Source of the DNA: an uncultured Granulosicoccaceae bacterium
Lineage (GTDB): Bacteria > Pseudomonadota > Gammaproteobacteria > Granulosicoccales > Granulosicoccaceae
Reading direction: 5' to 3'
Assembly: GCA_937927895.1 (NCBI GenBank)
Contig: CALGKA010000142.1
Location: 1-40,056, forward strand
Length of the DNA: 40,056 nucleotides
Below are positions 26,050 to 35,373 of this stretch, one piece after another. The notes under the pieces were generated by a model. It worked only from the letters and a program-made list of their open reading frames with translations, searched no databases and was not told where the DNA came from. Made by a program: the position numbers and the translations under genes. How positions within the stretch are numbered: position 1 is the first letter of the stretch; the number at the start of each line of letters is the position of its first letter.

Positions 26050-28518
26050 TTAGCTGGCCTCGGCAAGACCTTCTTTTATATGATTATTAGCTGCTCCAGA
26101 TTGCAAAAACTCACCCGGAAAGTCATCTACCATTATCACTTTTCTGGTCGCTATCGCTGAATCAAGCAGAATTTGACCATCGGCAGCGCTGAGCTCACCA
26201 TCTTTAATCAAATTGGCAATCCAATCAGTGAATTCAAGATCGTATGGCTTCTTGATTCCTTTGTCTTTGAGGTCCTTTTCAATTGGATCCGCTGCAATGG
26301 AAAGTGTCATTGCGACTTCCAGACAACCCGTGACATCGTTGGGGTCAGTACTGATGTAAAGAGCATCCGTTAGTCGATCACGTGCCTCACCTGGCGTCAA
26401 CAATAAATTGGCAACTTGTCTGCCTAGTTTGTCGTTCGGTGTTCTGAATCTGCGACCAAGCGGGAAAACCACACCACGAAGAATGATTCCCACCCACGGG
26501 CTTGGGAAGTTTCTCAGGATCTGATCAAGTGCAATTTGAGTCTGAAAAATACAGTGGCGTGCACTCCATTCTACTAACGGCCAATCAGCTTCTGGTCGGC
26601 CGTCATCTTCGTAACGCTTAAGCACCGCAGATGCCATATACATATAGATGAGTCCATCAGCGAAACGACCAGACAATTTTTCCTTACGCTTTAACTCACC
26701 ACCTAAAAACAACAAGGTGAAGTCAGCTAAAAAGGAGTAACCAGCACTCATACGCGACAAACGACGATAATACTTGGCAGGCTTTCCTTTGACGGGTGAT
26801 TTAGCCAGGCGGCCACGAGTTAAGCCATGGAACATTGCCTGCGCGCCACTACTAATGGCGTATGCAATGTGGCCCGTTAGGGCTTTGTCAAAAGCATCAA
26901 TCGATTCATCTTGATCTTCAATTGATGCCGCTTCGATTTCTGCCACCAAGTGCGGGTGACAACGCATTGCGCCCTGGCCAAATACGATCATGCTGCGGGT
27001 TAGTATGTTGGCACCTTCAACCGTGATACCCACCGGCACCCCTTGATAAGCACGAGCCAAATAGTTACTTGGGCCCATGCATATACCTTTGCCACCATGA
27101 ATATCCATGGCGTCATTTAAGACACTACGCATATTTTCAGTATTAAAGTATTTTAGAATTCCACTTGCTACAGAAGGTTTTTCACCCATGTCCAATGCGG
27201 CGCAGGTTAACCTGCGACCAGAGTCCATTATATAAGTAAGGCCACCAATGCGGGCTAAAGCTTCCTCTACCCCTTCAAACCGACCGATTGGAATATTGAA
27301 CTGCTTACGTGTGCGGGCATAGGCACCGGTGAAGCGCGTTGCTGCCATACCCGCTGCAGCACCTGAAGATGGCAAAGAGATTCCACGGCCAACAGATAAC
27401 GATTCCATCAACATACGCCAACCCTTACCAATGTTAGGTTGACCACCAATAATCCACTCCATCGGCACGAATACATCTTTGCCGCTGTTAGGACCATTCA
27501 TGAAAGCCTGGTTCAATGGAAAGTGTCGGCGACCAATAGTGACACCGTTGGTATCAGTGGGGATTAACGCACAGGTGATGCCTAGATCTTCTTCACCGCC
27601 TAATAAACCGTCGGGGTCGTACGCTTTGAACGCTAAACCCAATATGGTGGCAACAGGTCCAAGTGTTATATAACGTTTGTCCCAATTACAACGCAGACCA
27701 AGCGTTTCAACACCATTGAACATTTGCTTACAGACAATACCGTTGTCTGGCATGGCCGCCGCATCTGAACCTGAAGTCGGACCTGTTAACGCAAAACACG
27801 GGATTTCTTCACCGACTGCTAAGCGTGGCAGGTAATGATCGCGCTGCTCTTGCGTACCGTAGTGCAATAACAACTCAGCAGGCCCCAATGAGTTTGGTAC
27901 CATCACGGTTGAACCTGCGGTCACGCTGCGTGCAGAGATTCGGGTAACAATGGCCGAGTGACCATAAGCACTAAAACCAAGGCCGCCGTATTCTTCCGGG
28001 ATAACTATGCCAAAGAATTTGTTCTTTTTTATGAAATCCCAGATCACTGGTGGCAGATCGTTGTGTTCGTAGGTGATCTCCCAATCATCGAGCATGGCGC
28101 AGAGCTCGTTGGTCGGTCCGTCTAAAAATGCCTGCTCTTTTTCATTGAGGGCAGCAACTGGAGTTGCCATCAGCTTGGACCAATCCGGGTTACCTCTGAA
28201 CAGTTCTGACTCCCACCAAACGGTACCCGCTTCGATCGCATCGCGTTCGGTCTGCGACATAGGTGGAAGGACGGCACGAACATATTTTAACAACGGGCCG
28301 GTCAATACTTTTTTGCGCAGACTAACCACATTGAGTAACACGGCGGCCGAAATGAATATTAAGCCGACAATAATGGTCGCAATCGTACCCAAGCCGCTCA
28401 GAATAAAGCCCAAAATAGCCACACCAATAACGACTGTTATTGACATAAGCGTCATTGGGAACCAGGCCATCACAAATGTGGCAGCAAGAATTATCAGGAG
28501 CCAGAGTAAATAGGTCAT
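26050..28518 (-). CDS. fadE: Acyl-CoA dehydrogenase FadE
   Basis: An 822-residue acyl-CoA dehydrogenase of the large FadE class (E. coli 814), catalysing the first step of fatty-acid beta-oxidation. Two or three hydrophobic segments occupy the first 75 residues, so it is probably membrane-attached. The catalytic core includes FGIVIPEEYGGLGFSAYGHS, CFALTGPTSGSDAA, SVGRGISLPSSGAAAGMAA and DIHGGKGICMGPSNYLAR. The C-terminal DUF1974-type region follows (ISSGAQAMFHGLTRGRLAKS). Divergent from folE with 191 bp between them; no certain FadR or PsrA site was found there. Confidence 0.96.
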   Translation of the reverse strand: MTYLLWLLIILAATFVMAWFPMTLMSITVVIGVAILGFILSGLGTIATIIVGLIFISAAVLLNVVSLRKKVLTGPLLKYVRAVLPPMSQTERDAIEAGTVWWESELFRGNPDWSKLMATPVAALNEKEQAFLDGPTNELCAMLDDWEITYEHNDLPPVIWDFIKKNKFFGIVIPEEYGGLGFSAYGHSAIVTRISARSVTAGSTVMVPNSLGPAELLLHYGTQEQRDHYLPRLAVGEEIPCFALTGPTSGSDAAAMPDNGIVCKQMFNGVETLGLRCNWDKRYITLGPVATILGLAFKAYDPDGLLGGEEDLGITCALIPTDTNGVTIGRRHFPLNQAFMNGPNSGKDVFVPMEWIIGGQPNIGKGWRMLMESLSVGRGISLPSSGAAAGMAATRFTGAYARTRKQFNIPIGRFEGVEEALARIGGLTYIMDSGRRLTCAALDMGEKPSVASGILKYFNTENMRSVLNDAMDIHGGKGICMGPSNYLARAYQGVPVGITVEGANILTRSMIVFGQGAMRCHPHLVAEIEAASIEDQDESIDAFDKALTGHIAYAISSGAQAMFHGLTRGRLAKSPVKGKPAKYYRRLSRMSAGYSFLADFTLLFLGGELKRKEKLSGRFADGLIYMYMASAVLKRYEDDGRPEADWPLVEWSARHCIFQTQIALDQILRNFPSPWVGIILRGVVFPLGRRFRTPNDKLGRQVANLLLTPGEARDRLTDALYISTDPNDVTGCLEVAMTLSIAADPIEKDLKDKGIKKPYDLEFTDWIANLIKDGELSAADGQILLDSAIATRKVIMVDDFPGEFLQSGAANNHIKEGLAEAS

Positions 28519-28709
28519 AAGATTTTCCGTAATGTGTACACTGATTTTAGCTGTTATAAGCCAACTAGCATGAAATTAAGACCATTTTTATCAGTAAAAT
28601 TCATAAAAATTCCCAAATTGAATCAATACGCACCTTAAAGCACAATGCAGCCTAAACAACCGGGAATAATTCGATGTTCTCATTGTTTTCAATTTCAACC
28701 CCTATCTGA

Positions 28710-29261
28710 ATGAAAAGCCCAATGGAAAAAGAATTCAAAAAAATTATTGAACAAATCGGCGAAGATCCGGACCGCGAGGGCTTACTAAAAACCCCAGAGC
28801 GTGCTTCTCGTGCCATGAGCTTTTTGACTCAAGGTTACCACCAGGATCTGGAAACTGTATTGAATGGCGCTGTATTTGAATCCGACAGCGACGAAATGGT
28901 CATCGTTAAAGATATCGAATTATATTCCATGTGTGAGCACCACATGCTGCCATTCATTGGCAAATGCCATGTCGGCTATCTACCAAGTGGTAAGGTTATT
29001 GGGCTGTCTAAGGTGGCTCGTATAGTCGATATGTTTGCCAGACGCTTACAAATACAAGAAAACCTCACCAGGCAAATCGCCTGCGCGATTGACTCAGTAA
29101 CAGGTGGCCAAGGGGTCGGCGTGGTTGTCGAATCGAAACACCTTTGCATGATGATGCGCGGCGTTGAGAAACAAAACTCGACCATGACAACATCCGTAAT
29201 GAAAGGTCAGTTTAAAAGGGACATCAATACTCGCAATGAATTTCTAAGCTTAATACGCTAG
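28710..29261 (+). CDS. folE: GTP cyclohydrolase I, type IA
   Basis: A 183-residue enzyme that converts GTP to 7,8-dihydroneopterin triphosphate, the first step of folate (and queuosine precursor) synthesis. The zinc ligands are Cys75 and a His of the MCEHH motif plus Cys146 in KHLCMMMRG, so this is the zinc-dependent IA form. [20 protein letters not shown] is strongly conserved. A second ATG lies 12 bp downstream; neither start has a strong ribosome binding site. Monocistronic, followed by a nested hairpin and a palindromic element. Confidence 0.96.
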   Translation: MKSPMEKEFKKIIEQIGEDPDREGLLKTPERASRAMSFLTQGYHQDLETVLNGAVFESDSDEMVIVKDIELYSMCEHHMLPFIGKCHVGYLPSGKVIGLSKVARIVDMFARRLQIQENLTRQIACAIDSVTGGQGVGVVVESKHLCMMMRGVEKQNSTMTTSVMKGQFKRDINTRNEFLSLIR

Positions 29262-29293
29262 TAACGTCTGCATAATTGTGCCAGTAAACGATT

Positions 29294-29351
29294 GATTTCA
29301 CAGCCAATGTCAACTTGAAACGAGCTTAGCGCAGGGCTGCGCTGTGAAATC
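29294..29351. repeat. Nested inverted repeat downstream of folE
   Basis: Perfect 11-bp outer arms GATTTCACAGC (29294-29304) and GCTGTGAAATC (29341-29351) enclose 36 bp, which contain a second hairpin, AGCGCA-GGGC-TGCGCT. No T-run follows. It could be the folE 3' end structure or a small structured RNA. Confidence 0.5.
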
Positions 29352-29424
29352 TAGTTTCTGATTAACGGTTTTATTGCGGTCTACTGCATCATCTACTCCG
29401 GCAAACATCTAGAGATATACTTCT

Positions 29425-29590
29425 AGCTAGTGCCCATCCATAAACAACGCTACTGCGGTCGCCCCAGGTACGCAATCTTTTACCGACTACATGTGGTTAT
29501 TTAGAATGACTAAACGCCTACATGTAGTAGGCAAAATCTCACGCACCTGGAACAACCTCGCTACGCGCTGTTTATGAATGGGCACTAGCT
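29425..29590. mobile_element. C-family palindromic MITE-like element, copy 1 (166 bp)
   Basis: Ends are 21-bp inverted repeats with one mismatch, AGCTAGTGCCCATCCATAAAC on the left and its near complement on the right. Inside, CCAGGTACG and CGCACCTGG pair as well, so the whole element can fold on itself. Compared with copy 2 (33766-33901) it carries about 30 extra bases at the centre, bounded by a repeated CTACATG. No coding frame. It occupies part of the 527-bp folE-tupB gap; in the remaining 29591-29788 I see nothing definite. Confidence 0.8.
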
Positions 29591-29788
29591 AAACCATTCA
29601 AGCCGTCGGCACTAAAAATCAACACTCAATCGAGCGGCTCAGCGTAAACTGGCACGAAGCAATTCAGGTCATCAGTTTTGCCCAAAGCGCTTCATTCAAA
29701 ACACGCGGCATTTCAAATATGAATTGCTGATCCACGGATAATTTGTCAAAATTTCCAAAGTCATCCAAATTCTGGACATTCACGGAAA

Positions 29789-30481
29789 ATGATCAGCTTC
29801 ACGGAGATATTTTCCGAATTTACCGCACTTTTAGCAGGCCCTGACCCAGACCTTCTAGAAATTGTCTTTTTGTCTCTAAAAGTTAGCCTGACGGCCACCC
29901 TATTAGCTTGTCTGGCTGGCCTGCCGCTTGGCGCTCTTTTAGCAATGACAAAATTCCGTGGCAAATGGATGCTGACGGTTCTTGTTAATACTTTAATGGG
30001 TATGCCGCCTGTGGTTCTCGGTTTAATGGTCTACTTGCTGTTGTCACGCTCCGGACCAATGGGTTTTCTGCAGCTGCTCTACACACCGGCTGCAATGATC
30101 ATCGCGCAGACCGCTCTTGTGTTACCGATCGTTACTGCGCTAACTCGCCAACTTATAGAAGACAGTTGGAAAGACTACCGCGAACCACTACAGTCTCTTT
30201 GTGTAACACCAATGGGTTGCGTACGCACCCTGCTGTGGGATAACCGCGTTAGCCTACTGACTATTTCGCTGGCCGGCTTTTCACGCGCGATTTCCGAAGT
30301 CGGTGCTGTGATAGTGGTCGGTGGCAACATTGATCACCTAACACGGGTAATGACAACTGCCATAGCATTGGAAACATCAAAAGGTGACTTAGCCTTAGCG
30401 TTAGCACTTGGGTTTATATTGTTGTTCATTGCGTTATTCGTTAACGCCATTGTTTATGGCGTAAGAGCGAGAGTCGCATGA
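29789..30481 (+). CDS. tupB: Tungstate-type ABC transporter permease
   Basis: Inner-membrane permease of 230 residues, five to six membrane segments, of the TupB group. The EAA-like loop includes LWDNRVSLLTISLAGFSRAISEVGA, and the family start SLKVSLTATLLACLAGLPLGALLA is visible. It would form a homodimeric channel for tungstate (or molybdate). It overlaps tupC by four bases (ATGA), and the third gene follows directly. The start ATG has CGGA upstream. Tungstate rather than molybdate specificity is inferred from the binding protein. Confidence 0.88.
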   Translation: MISFTEIFSEFTALLAGPDPDLLEIVFLSLKVSLTATLLACLAGLPLGALLAMTKFRGKWMLTVLVNTLMGMPPVVLGLMVYLLLSRSGPMGFLQLLYTPAAMIIAQTALVLPIVTALTRQLIEDSWKDYREPLQSLCVTPMGCVRTLLWDNRVSLLTISLAGFSRAISEVGAVIVVGGNIDHLTRVMTTAIALETSKGDLALALALGFILLFIALFVNAIVYGVRARVA

Positions 30482-31185
30482 ACCGCTTACTACCGCTAAA
30501 CATCAGCAACGTACATTTTGATGTAGACAAGCGCCAACTGCTACACGCCGTTAATCTTCGCCTCTCAAGCAACGGCATTAGCGTAATCATGGGCCACAAC
30601 GGCGCAGGCAAGAGCTTGTTGCTTCGGTGCATGCATGGCTTGTTGCAGCCTACTGCAGGAAGCATTACCTGGGCAGACTTAGGCGCTGAACTCCTTGAAA
30701 CACGGTTACAACAAGCGATGGTGTTTCAAAAGCCGCTGATGCTCAATCGCACGGTCGCTGCCAATATTTATTACGTTTTAAAACAAAGGGGCAAATCGCC
30801 GGATCTATGCCAGTCCATTCTAGCAACAGCCGGTCTTGAGAAAAAAACCAAGCAATCGGCAAAGTCATTGTCGGGTGGAGAACAGCAGCGCCTGGCTATT
30901 GCCCGTGCAATAGCCACTGACCCTGCAGTATTATTTTTAGATGAACCTACGGCCAACCTGGACCCGCAAGCAACGCGACAAATAGAGGCACAAATTATCG
31001 ATGCTTCGCGACAAAATATAAAAATTATTATGGTCACACATGACATAGCGCAAGCCAGAAGAATCGCTGGTGAGATAATATTTATGCACCAAGGCACGCT
31101 GACCGAACATAGTAATGCCAGACGTTTTTTTGACCAACCACAATCAGATGCAGCCAGAGACTATTTGTCTGCATACATAAATTAG
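30478..31185 (+). CDS. tupC: Tungstate-type ABC transporter ATP-binding protein
   Basis: Cytoplasmic ATPase, 235 residues. Walker A GHNGAGKS (39-46), signature LSGGEQQR (131-138), Walker B VLFLDEPTANLDP, and the His switch in IMVTHD. It lacks the C-terminal TOBE-type regulatory domain of ModC, in line with the TupC type. Overlaps tupB and ends 12 bp before tupA. Confidence 0.88.
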   Translation: MNRLLPLNISNVHFDVDKRQLLHAVNLRLSSNGISVIMGHNGAGKSLLLRCMHGLLQPTAGSITWADLGAELLETRLQQAMVFQKPLMLNRTVAANIYYVLKQRGKSPDLCQSILATAGLEKKTKQSAKSLSGGEQQRLAIARAIATDPAVLFLDEPTANLDPQATRQIEAQIIDASRQNIKIIMVTHDIAQARRIAGEIIFMHQGTLTEHSNARRFFDQPQSDAARDYLSAYIN

Positions 31186-31197
31186 TAAGGCAAAGTT

Positions 31198-32022
31198 TTG
31201 AAGAAAGCAGCTTTAATTATACTTGTATGTGCGAATCTTTTAATTGCTCATACTTGCTACGCTCGAGACAATTCGATTCTTGTACAATCGACCACATCGA
31301 CAGCCAATTCCGGCCTCTACGACTACCTACTACCCTTATTCGAAGACAGTACTGGTATAAAAGTTAATGTCGTCGCGGTAGGTACCGGCCAGGCAATTAG
31401 AAACGCCAGCAACTGTGATGCAGATGTACTACTGGTGCATGCTAAAACAGCAGAAGAAAAATTCGTCTCTGACGGTTATGGCATAAAACGCCACAACCTT
31501 ATGTACAACGATTTTATTATTGTGGGCCCAGCAGAAGACCCTGCAAATATTCATGGCCTAACAGATGCCACCACAGCTCTTACTAAAATTGCAGCTAACA
31601 AATCGATCTTTGCATCCCGCGGGGATAACTCCGGAACACACAAAAAAGAAGTTCAGCTGTGGAACAAAACGTCTATCGATCCCACAGATAATAGCGGCAA
31701 ATGGTACAGAGAGACTGGCAGCGGAATGGGTGCTACGTTAAATATTTCAATTGGCATGGGTGCTTATGCGCTCACCGACCGCGCCACTTGGATCAATTTT
31801 AAAAATAGAGCAAATCACCAAATACTGGTTGAAGGGGATGATCAACTCTTTAACCAATACGGTGTCACCGTTATAAATGATGCAAAGTGCCCTGATTCAA
31901 ACACGGCTCAAGCAAAGCTTTTTGTAGATTGGTTAATCAGTACTGAAGGCCAAACACTCATTGGAAACTACCGCCTTAAAGATCAACAATTGTTTTACCC
32001 AAACTCACAAACAGAGCAGTAA
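31198..32022 (+). CDS. tupA: Tungstate-type ABC transporter substrate-binding protein
   Basis: A periplasmic binding protein of 274 residues from a TTG start with AAGG upstream. The signal peptide is MKKAALIILVCANLLIAHTC, with cleavage near CYA-RD. The oxyanion-binding motif STTSTANSGLYDYLLP and the block YNDFIIVGP are characteristic of TupA; ASRGDNSGTHKKE is also conserved. Last gene of tupBCA, an order different from the tupABC order common elsewhere. Tungstate would serve tungsten enzymes such as certain formate dehydrogenases or aldehyde oxidoreductases; none is in the window. Confidence 0.88.
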   Translation: MKKAALIILVCANLLIAHTCYARDNSILVQSTTSTANSGLYDYLLPLFEDSTGIKVNVVAVGTGQAIRNASNCDADVLLVHAKTAEEKFVSDGYGIKRHNLMYNDFIIVGPAEDPANIHGLTDATTALTKIAANKSIFASRGDNSGTHKKEVQLWNKTSIDPTDNSGKWYRETGSGMGATLNISIGMGAYALTDRATWINFKNRANHQILVEGDDQLFNQYGVTVINDAKCPDSNTAQAKLFVDWLISTEGQTLIGNYRLKDQQLFYPNSQTEQ

Positions 32023-32593
32023 TAGCCAATACCCGTTTGAACGTTTATTGATATTATTGGCGTTAGTGCAGTCACTATCTCACTGCTTGAAATCCCGGCA
32101 GCACGCATCCGATAGATTAAGATCTGTCAGGCGGCGGGTTTCATCGACTGATAATCTAATCCGGCGCATGTTGAAGCTGCGAAACGCAACACATGTGTGC
32201 TGTGTGTGGCATACTTATTGGTACCCATCACAGCATGTGAGCGGTAATTTTAAGCCATTAACAAATATACTTCTTGCGCAGGGCTGTCCCCATTGCGCTG
32301 TGAGACAACTCGAAATAGCGAAAAGTAATGTCGAGCAAACTCCCGCTGCTATGCTACTCAGCGACAACCAAGATCCAGAGCTCTTTTGGATCTGTGAAGA
32401 CAAACTAACTTGATCAACCTTTCGACAACAATCCCTAGCGAAAAAGAAGCACGCTCTATGGACGGGAACTTGCGCTCTGTGCGTGTGACCAGACCCGTTA
32501 TCAACAACGGTGAACAACGCGCTGTTGCACATCGCATTGTTAACGTGGTGCGTATATGTGCTGCTATCAGCATATAGCTCCAGGCGTCACAGC
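32023..32593 (+). other. 571-bp stretch without a convincing gene
   Basis: An open frame at 31961-32413 overlaps the end of tupA and has no family marks beyond a CPHC, so I do not call it. A 7-bp hairpin, AGATCCA with TGGATCT, lies at 32371-32393 without a T-run. The frame of the glycosyltransferase is open back to a GTG at 32510. Otherwise nothing is recognised; a decayed gene is possible. Confidence 0.45.
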
Positions 32594-33739
32594 ATGACAA
32601 CAGTCCTTGTGAACGGCCTACTGGTGCTACTCGGTTTCATTATCGTTTTTAACTTCGGCGCCTATACTTTGCTGCTTGAAGTCATTGCACGGTTTCGTCA
32701 GGTAGAGCATCAGATTGATCCTGAACACACACCCTCGGTCACGCTGTTGATAGCTGCCTTTAATGAAGAACGCGTACTAAAGGAAAAGTTACAGAATTCT
32801 CTCGCCATTGACTACCCTGCAAATCTACTCGAAATTATAGTTGTATCGGATGGCTCATCTGACAATACCAATGGTATCGCTACAGCATTTGCAGACCGCG
32901 GCGTCAAACTGATTATTAATCCTGTCAACAGTGGCAAAGCCACCGCTTTGAACATTGGCATGAGCCAAATAAAATCAGACATTACTGTTCTTTCTGACGC
33001 AAATGTTTTCTACCAACATGACGCTGTCAGAAATCTGGTTCGTCACTTTGCAGATCAGAGCATCGGGGCCGTGTCAGGCAAAGTGGTTTTATTAAATGAG
33101 GGACTTAGCTACTCACACGCTGAAAACACCTTCTATGAAGTTGAACACAACCTGCAACAGCTGGAAAGTAACACTGGTAATCTAATTGGTGCTGATGGCG
33201 CGTTGTACGCTCTACGCAGAGAACTATTCAGACCACTACTTAAAGACACATTGCTGGACGATTTTGTATTATCGATGGGCGTAATCCAGCAAGGAAAAAG
33301 GCTTATCTTTGACCCACAGGCACTTGGGTTCGAGCAAAACAGATCAGAGATACACTCAGAGTACAAACGTAAGGTTCGCATTGTTGCAGGTGGTATACAA
33401 AGCCTGAAGCGCAAAACCGCATGGCCGCCACGGGGTCACTTTTTAACAGCACTCAAATTAACTTGCCATAAGATAAACCGCTGGTTTCTCGGCCCGGCAA
33501 TTTTACTGTTTATCGCCTTAACGATAATTTCAGGCGCGCTAACAGGAGATTATGTTCTGCCAATTATTACATGCCTGGTGGCGCTAAGTTTTCCACTCGT
33601 GAGCTTTGTATCGCAACAATTCCCGGCTATACAGAAGCAAAGTGTTATCGGTATATGCAATTATCTGACAGTAATGGTGATGGCATCTATCGTTGGTTGC
33701 TATAAGGGGTTGAGCAACAAAAAGGTTAGCTGGCGTTAG
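32594..33739 (+). CDS. Membrane-bound family 2 glycosyltransferase
   Basis: A processive-type GT2 enzyme, 382 residues from the ATG at 32594; a GTG at 32510 would add 28 residues and is the alternative start. One membrane segment (about 5-28) precedes the GT-A domain with LLIAAFNEER (51-60), VVSDGSSDNT (83-92), the DxD-like SDAN (134-137), GADGALYALRRE (199-210) and LDDF (221-224). Near residue 255 is KRKVRIVAGGIQSL, corresponding to the arginine-rich block of this group. Three membrane segments end the protein. It would make or extend a surface polysaccharide or glycolipid. No other glycan genes adjoin it; the carbamoyltransferase 4 kb away might decorate sugars, but a link is speculative. 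Confidence 0.85.
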   Translation: MTTVLVNGLLVLLGFIIVFNFGAYTLLLEVIARFRQVEHQIDPEHTPSVTLLIAAFNEERVLKEKLQNSLAIDYPANLLEIIVVSDGSSDNTNGIATAFADRGVKLIINPVNSGKATALNIGMSQIKSDITVLSDANVFYQHDAVRNLVRHFADQSIGAVSGKVVLLNEGLSYSHAENTFYEVEHNLQQLESNTGNLIGADGALYALRRELFRPLLKDTLLDDFVLSMGVIQQGKRLIFDPQALGFEQNRSEIHSEYKRKVRIVAGGIQSLKRKTAWPPRGHFLTALKLTCHKINRWFLGPAILLFIALTIISGALTGDYVLPIITCLVALSFPLVSFVSQQFPAIQKQSVIGICNYLTVMVMASIVGCYKGLSNKKVSWR

Positions 33740-33765
33740 TTAAACGATTCCTTTTTTGTGTAGCT

Positions 33766-33901
33766 AGCTAGTGCCCATCCATAAACGAACGCTACTGCGG
33801 TCGCCCCAGGTGCGCAATCTTTTACCGACTACATGTAGTAGGCAAAATCTCACGCACCTGGAACAACCTCGCTACGCGCTGTTTATGGACGGACACTAGC
33901 T
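33766..33901. mobile_element. C-family palindromic MITE-like element, copy 2 (136 bp)
   Basis: Same ends and interior as 29425-29590 but without the central 30 bp; its centre is the palindrome CTACATGTAG. The ends AGCTAGTGCCC and GGACACTAGCT lie in CTAG-rich flanks, so the target duplication is ambiguous. Its right end supplies the last codons and the TAA stop of dusA (33883-33885 on the minus strand), and the element separates the convergent glycosyltransferase and dusA. Confidence 0.82.
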
Positions 33902-34902
33902 AGCTTATCAGCGGTTTGCCTAACCGTATCTAATGCACATTGCAATTCTTGCAAACCAGCCCCGTCAAGCCACATCGATTCGCTTAAACTTCTGCGCCAT
34001 AGTCGGCCACCGGCTTCTGCGTGAAAAAGCCCAAGCATAGGTTTTACTATTCGGCCTAAAGGCACCCCACTCCCGAGCTGGCTTTCTATGTACGGATAAG
34101 TCTGTTCGACAATTTCAAACCTTGAGCGCTGGTCTTTTTCTTCTCCATAATAAAGGTGATCAACCTGCGTTAGCAGCCACGGATTACTACAGACTTCACG
34201 CCCCATCATTACACCATCGAGTGAGCGGCTACTGTCCAATGCCTGCTCGTGACTTAGTAGACCGCCATTTAAAATAAAGGCTTTGTCCGGGTATAGTGCT
34301 TTTATTTGATCTACGTATTCATACCGCAACGGCGGTATGTTCCGGTTCTCTTTTGGACTGAGTCCATCAAGCCATGCTTTGCGCGCATGTACTACGAAAG
34401 TATCACATCCGCCTGTTGCTACTATGCGAACAAATCTTTCAAACGGCTCGAAGGAATCGTCTCTGTCTATTCCTATCCGGCATTTTACGGTAACCGGAAC
34501 ATTAACACGCGAACGCATAGTAGCCACGCATTCCGCCACCAACTCAGGCTCTGCCATTAGACAGGCTCCAAACCTACCACTCTTTACACGATCACTTGGA
34601 CAACCGACGTTAATGTTGATCTCGTCATAGCCAAACTGCTCACCAATCGCTGCCGCTTCGGCCATTTGTATCGGGTCACTGCCACCCAACTGCAACACCA
34701 CAGGATGCTCCGCGTTTTCATACCCTAACAACCTTTCTCGATCACCGTGGACAATCGCCGCGCTGGTAATCATCTCTGTATATAAGATCGCCCGTTTCGA
34801 CAATACACGATGAAAATTGCGACAATAGCGATCTGTAATCTCCATCATTGGTGCTACATAAAAAGCGCTTGCACGGCGGTTTGATGAATAGAGATTGTCC
34901 AA
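33883..34902 (-). CDS. dusA: tRNA-dihydrouridine(20/20a) synthase DusA
   Basis: FMN-dependent enzyme that reduces uridines 20 and 20a in the tRNA D-loop, 339 residues. Marks are APMMEITDRYCR at the start, ININVGCPSDRVKSGRFGACLM with the catalytic Cys114, VTVKCRIGID, FVVHARKAWLDGLSPKENR and the FMN phosphate site FILNGGL and GVMMGRE. The C-terminal tail ...DKLASVRP reads into a palindromic element that provides the stop codon; the core domains are complete, so the enzyme should be active. Confidence 0.95.
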   Translation of the reverse strand: MDNLYSSNRRASAFYVAPMMEITDRYCRNFHRVLSKRAILYTEMITSAAIVHGDRERLLGYENAEHPVVLQLGGSDPIQMAEAAAIGEQFGYDEININVGCPSDRVKSGRFGACLMAEPELVAECVATMRSRVNVPVTVKCRIGIDRDDSFEPFERFVRIVATGGCDTFVVHARKAWLDGLSPKENRNIPPLRYEYVDQIKALYPDKAFILNGGLLSHEQALDSSRSLDGVMMGREVCSNPWLLTQVDHLYYGEEKDQRSRFEIVEQTYPYIESQLGSGVPLGRIVKPMLGLFHAEAGGRLWRRSLSESMWLDGAGLQELQCALDTVRQTADKLASVRP

Positions 34903-35373
34903 GTGGCAGGATCCGTTAAAAATTGTACAAAGGGGCTTTAAAGATCACGTTCAATGATATACTTTTGTAACTTAATCTCTGGCCATGATGCAAAAAGACA
35001 TCTTGACCCCACCATTATACGACCAGCAAATACATAACCCAATCAGATTGTATACAAAGAGATCTTTGAATCAGACTTCTAAAAAGATCCGCAGAAATTC
35101 AGTTGGATAGGTTTGCTAGAAAACGCCAGACAGAGAAAACCAGATAGAAAAACCAGTTAGAAAGGCCAGCAACAACCTAAAGAAAGTACAATCAGAGCCT
35201 TAACTAGATACTTACAAGAGCCTTACATAGACTCAACTGCTTGCAATTTTTCACCTGGCGAGTGATGCATTTACTGGCAATAGATCTTAAGATTAAATCA
35301 GTCGAAGTCAGCCGGACAACCGGCGCTTTAATTTTTACCGCAACACCAATTACAAAATAAGAGGACGCACAAT
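34903..35373. other. 471-bp intergenic region between dusA and the DUF937 gene
   Basis: A-rich, no gene. It holds three imperfect 13-14-bp tandem repeats (35126-35165) and a small hairpin GCCGG-ACAA-CCGGC (35311-35324) followed by GCTTTAATTTTT, about 50 bp before the DUF937 start. The hairpin could be a leader terminator. A strong ribosome binding site AAGAGGA precedes the ATG at 35374. Confidence 0.5.
35126..35165. repeat. Three 13-14-bp tandem repeats
   Basis: CCAGACAGAGAAAA, CCAGATAGAAAAA and CCAGTTAGAAAGG follow one another without gaps, and a further CCAGC begins at 35166. Short, A-rich and noncoding; possibly part of the 5' untranslated region of the DUF937 gene. Confidence 0.6.

Noticed and set aside
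28519..28709. FadR or PsrA operator in the fadE-folE gap
   Set aside because: Only a short GTGTACAC palindrome is present; neither known consensus is matched.
31961..32413. 150-residue frame with a CPHC motif after tupA
   Set aside because: It starts inside tupA, has no recognisable family features or ribosome binding site, and a minus-strand frame covers its end.
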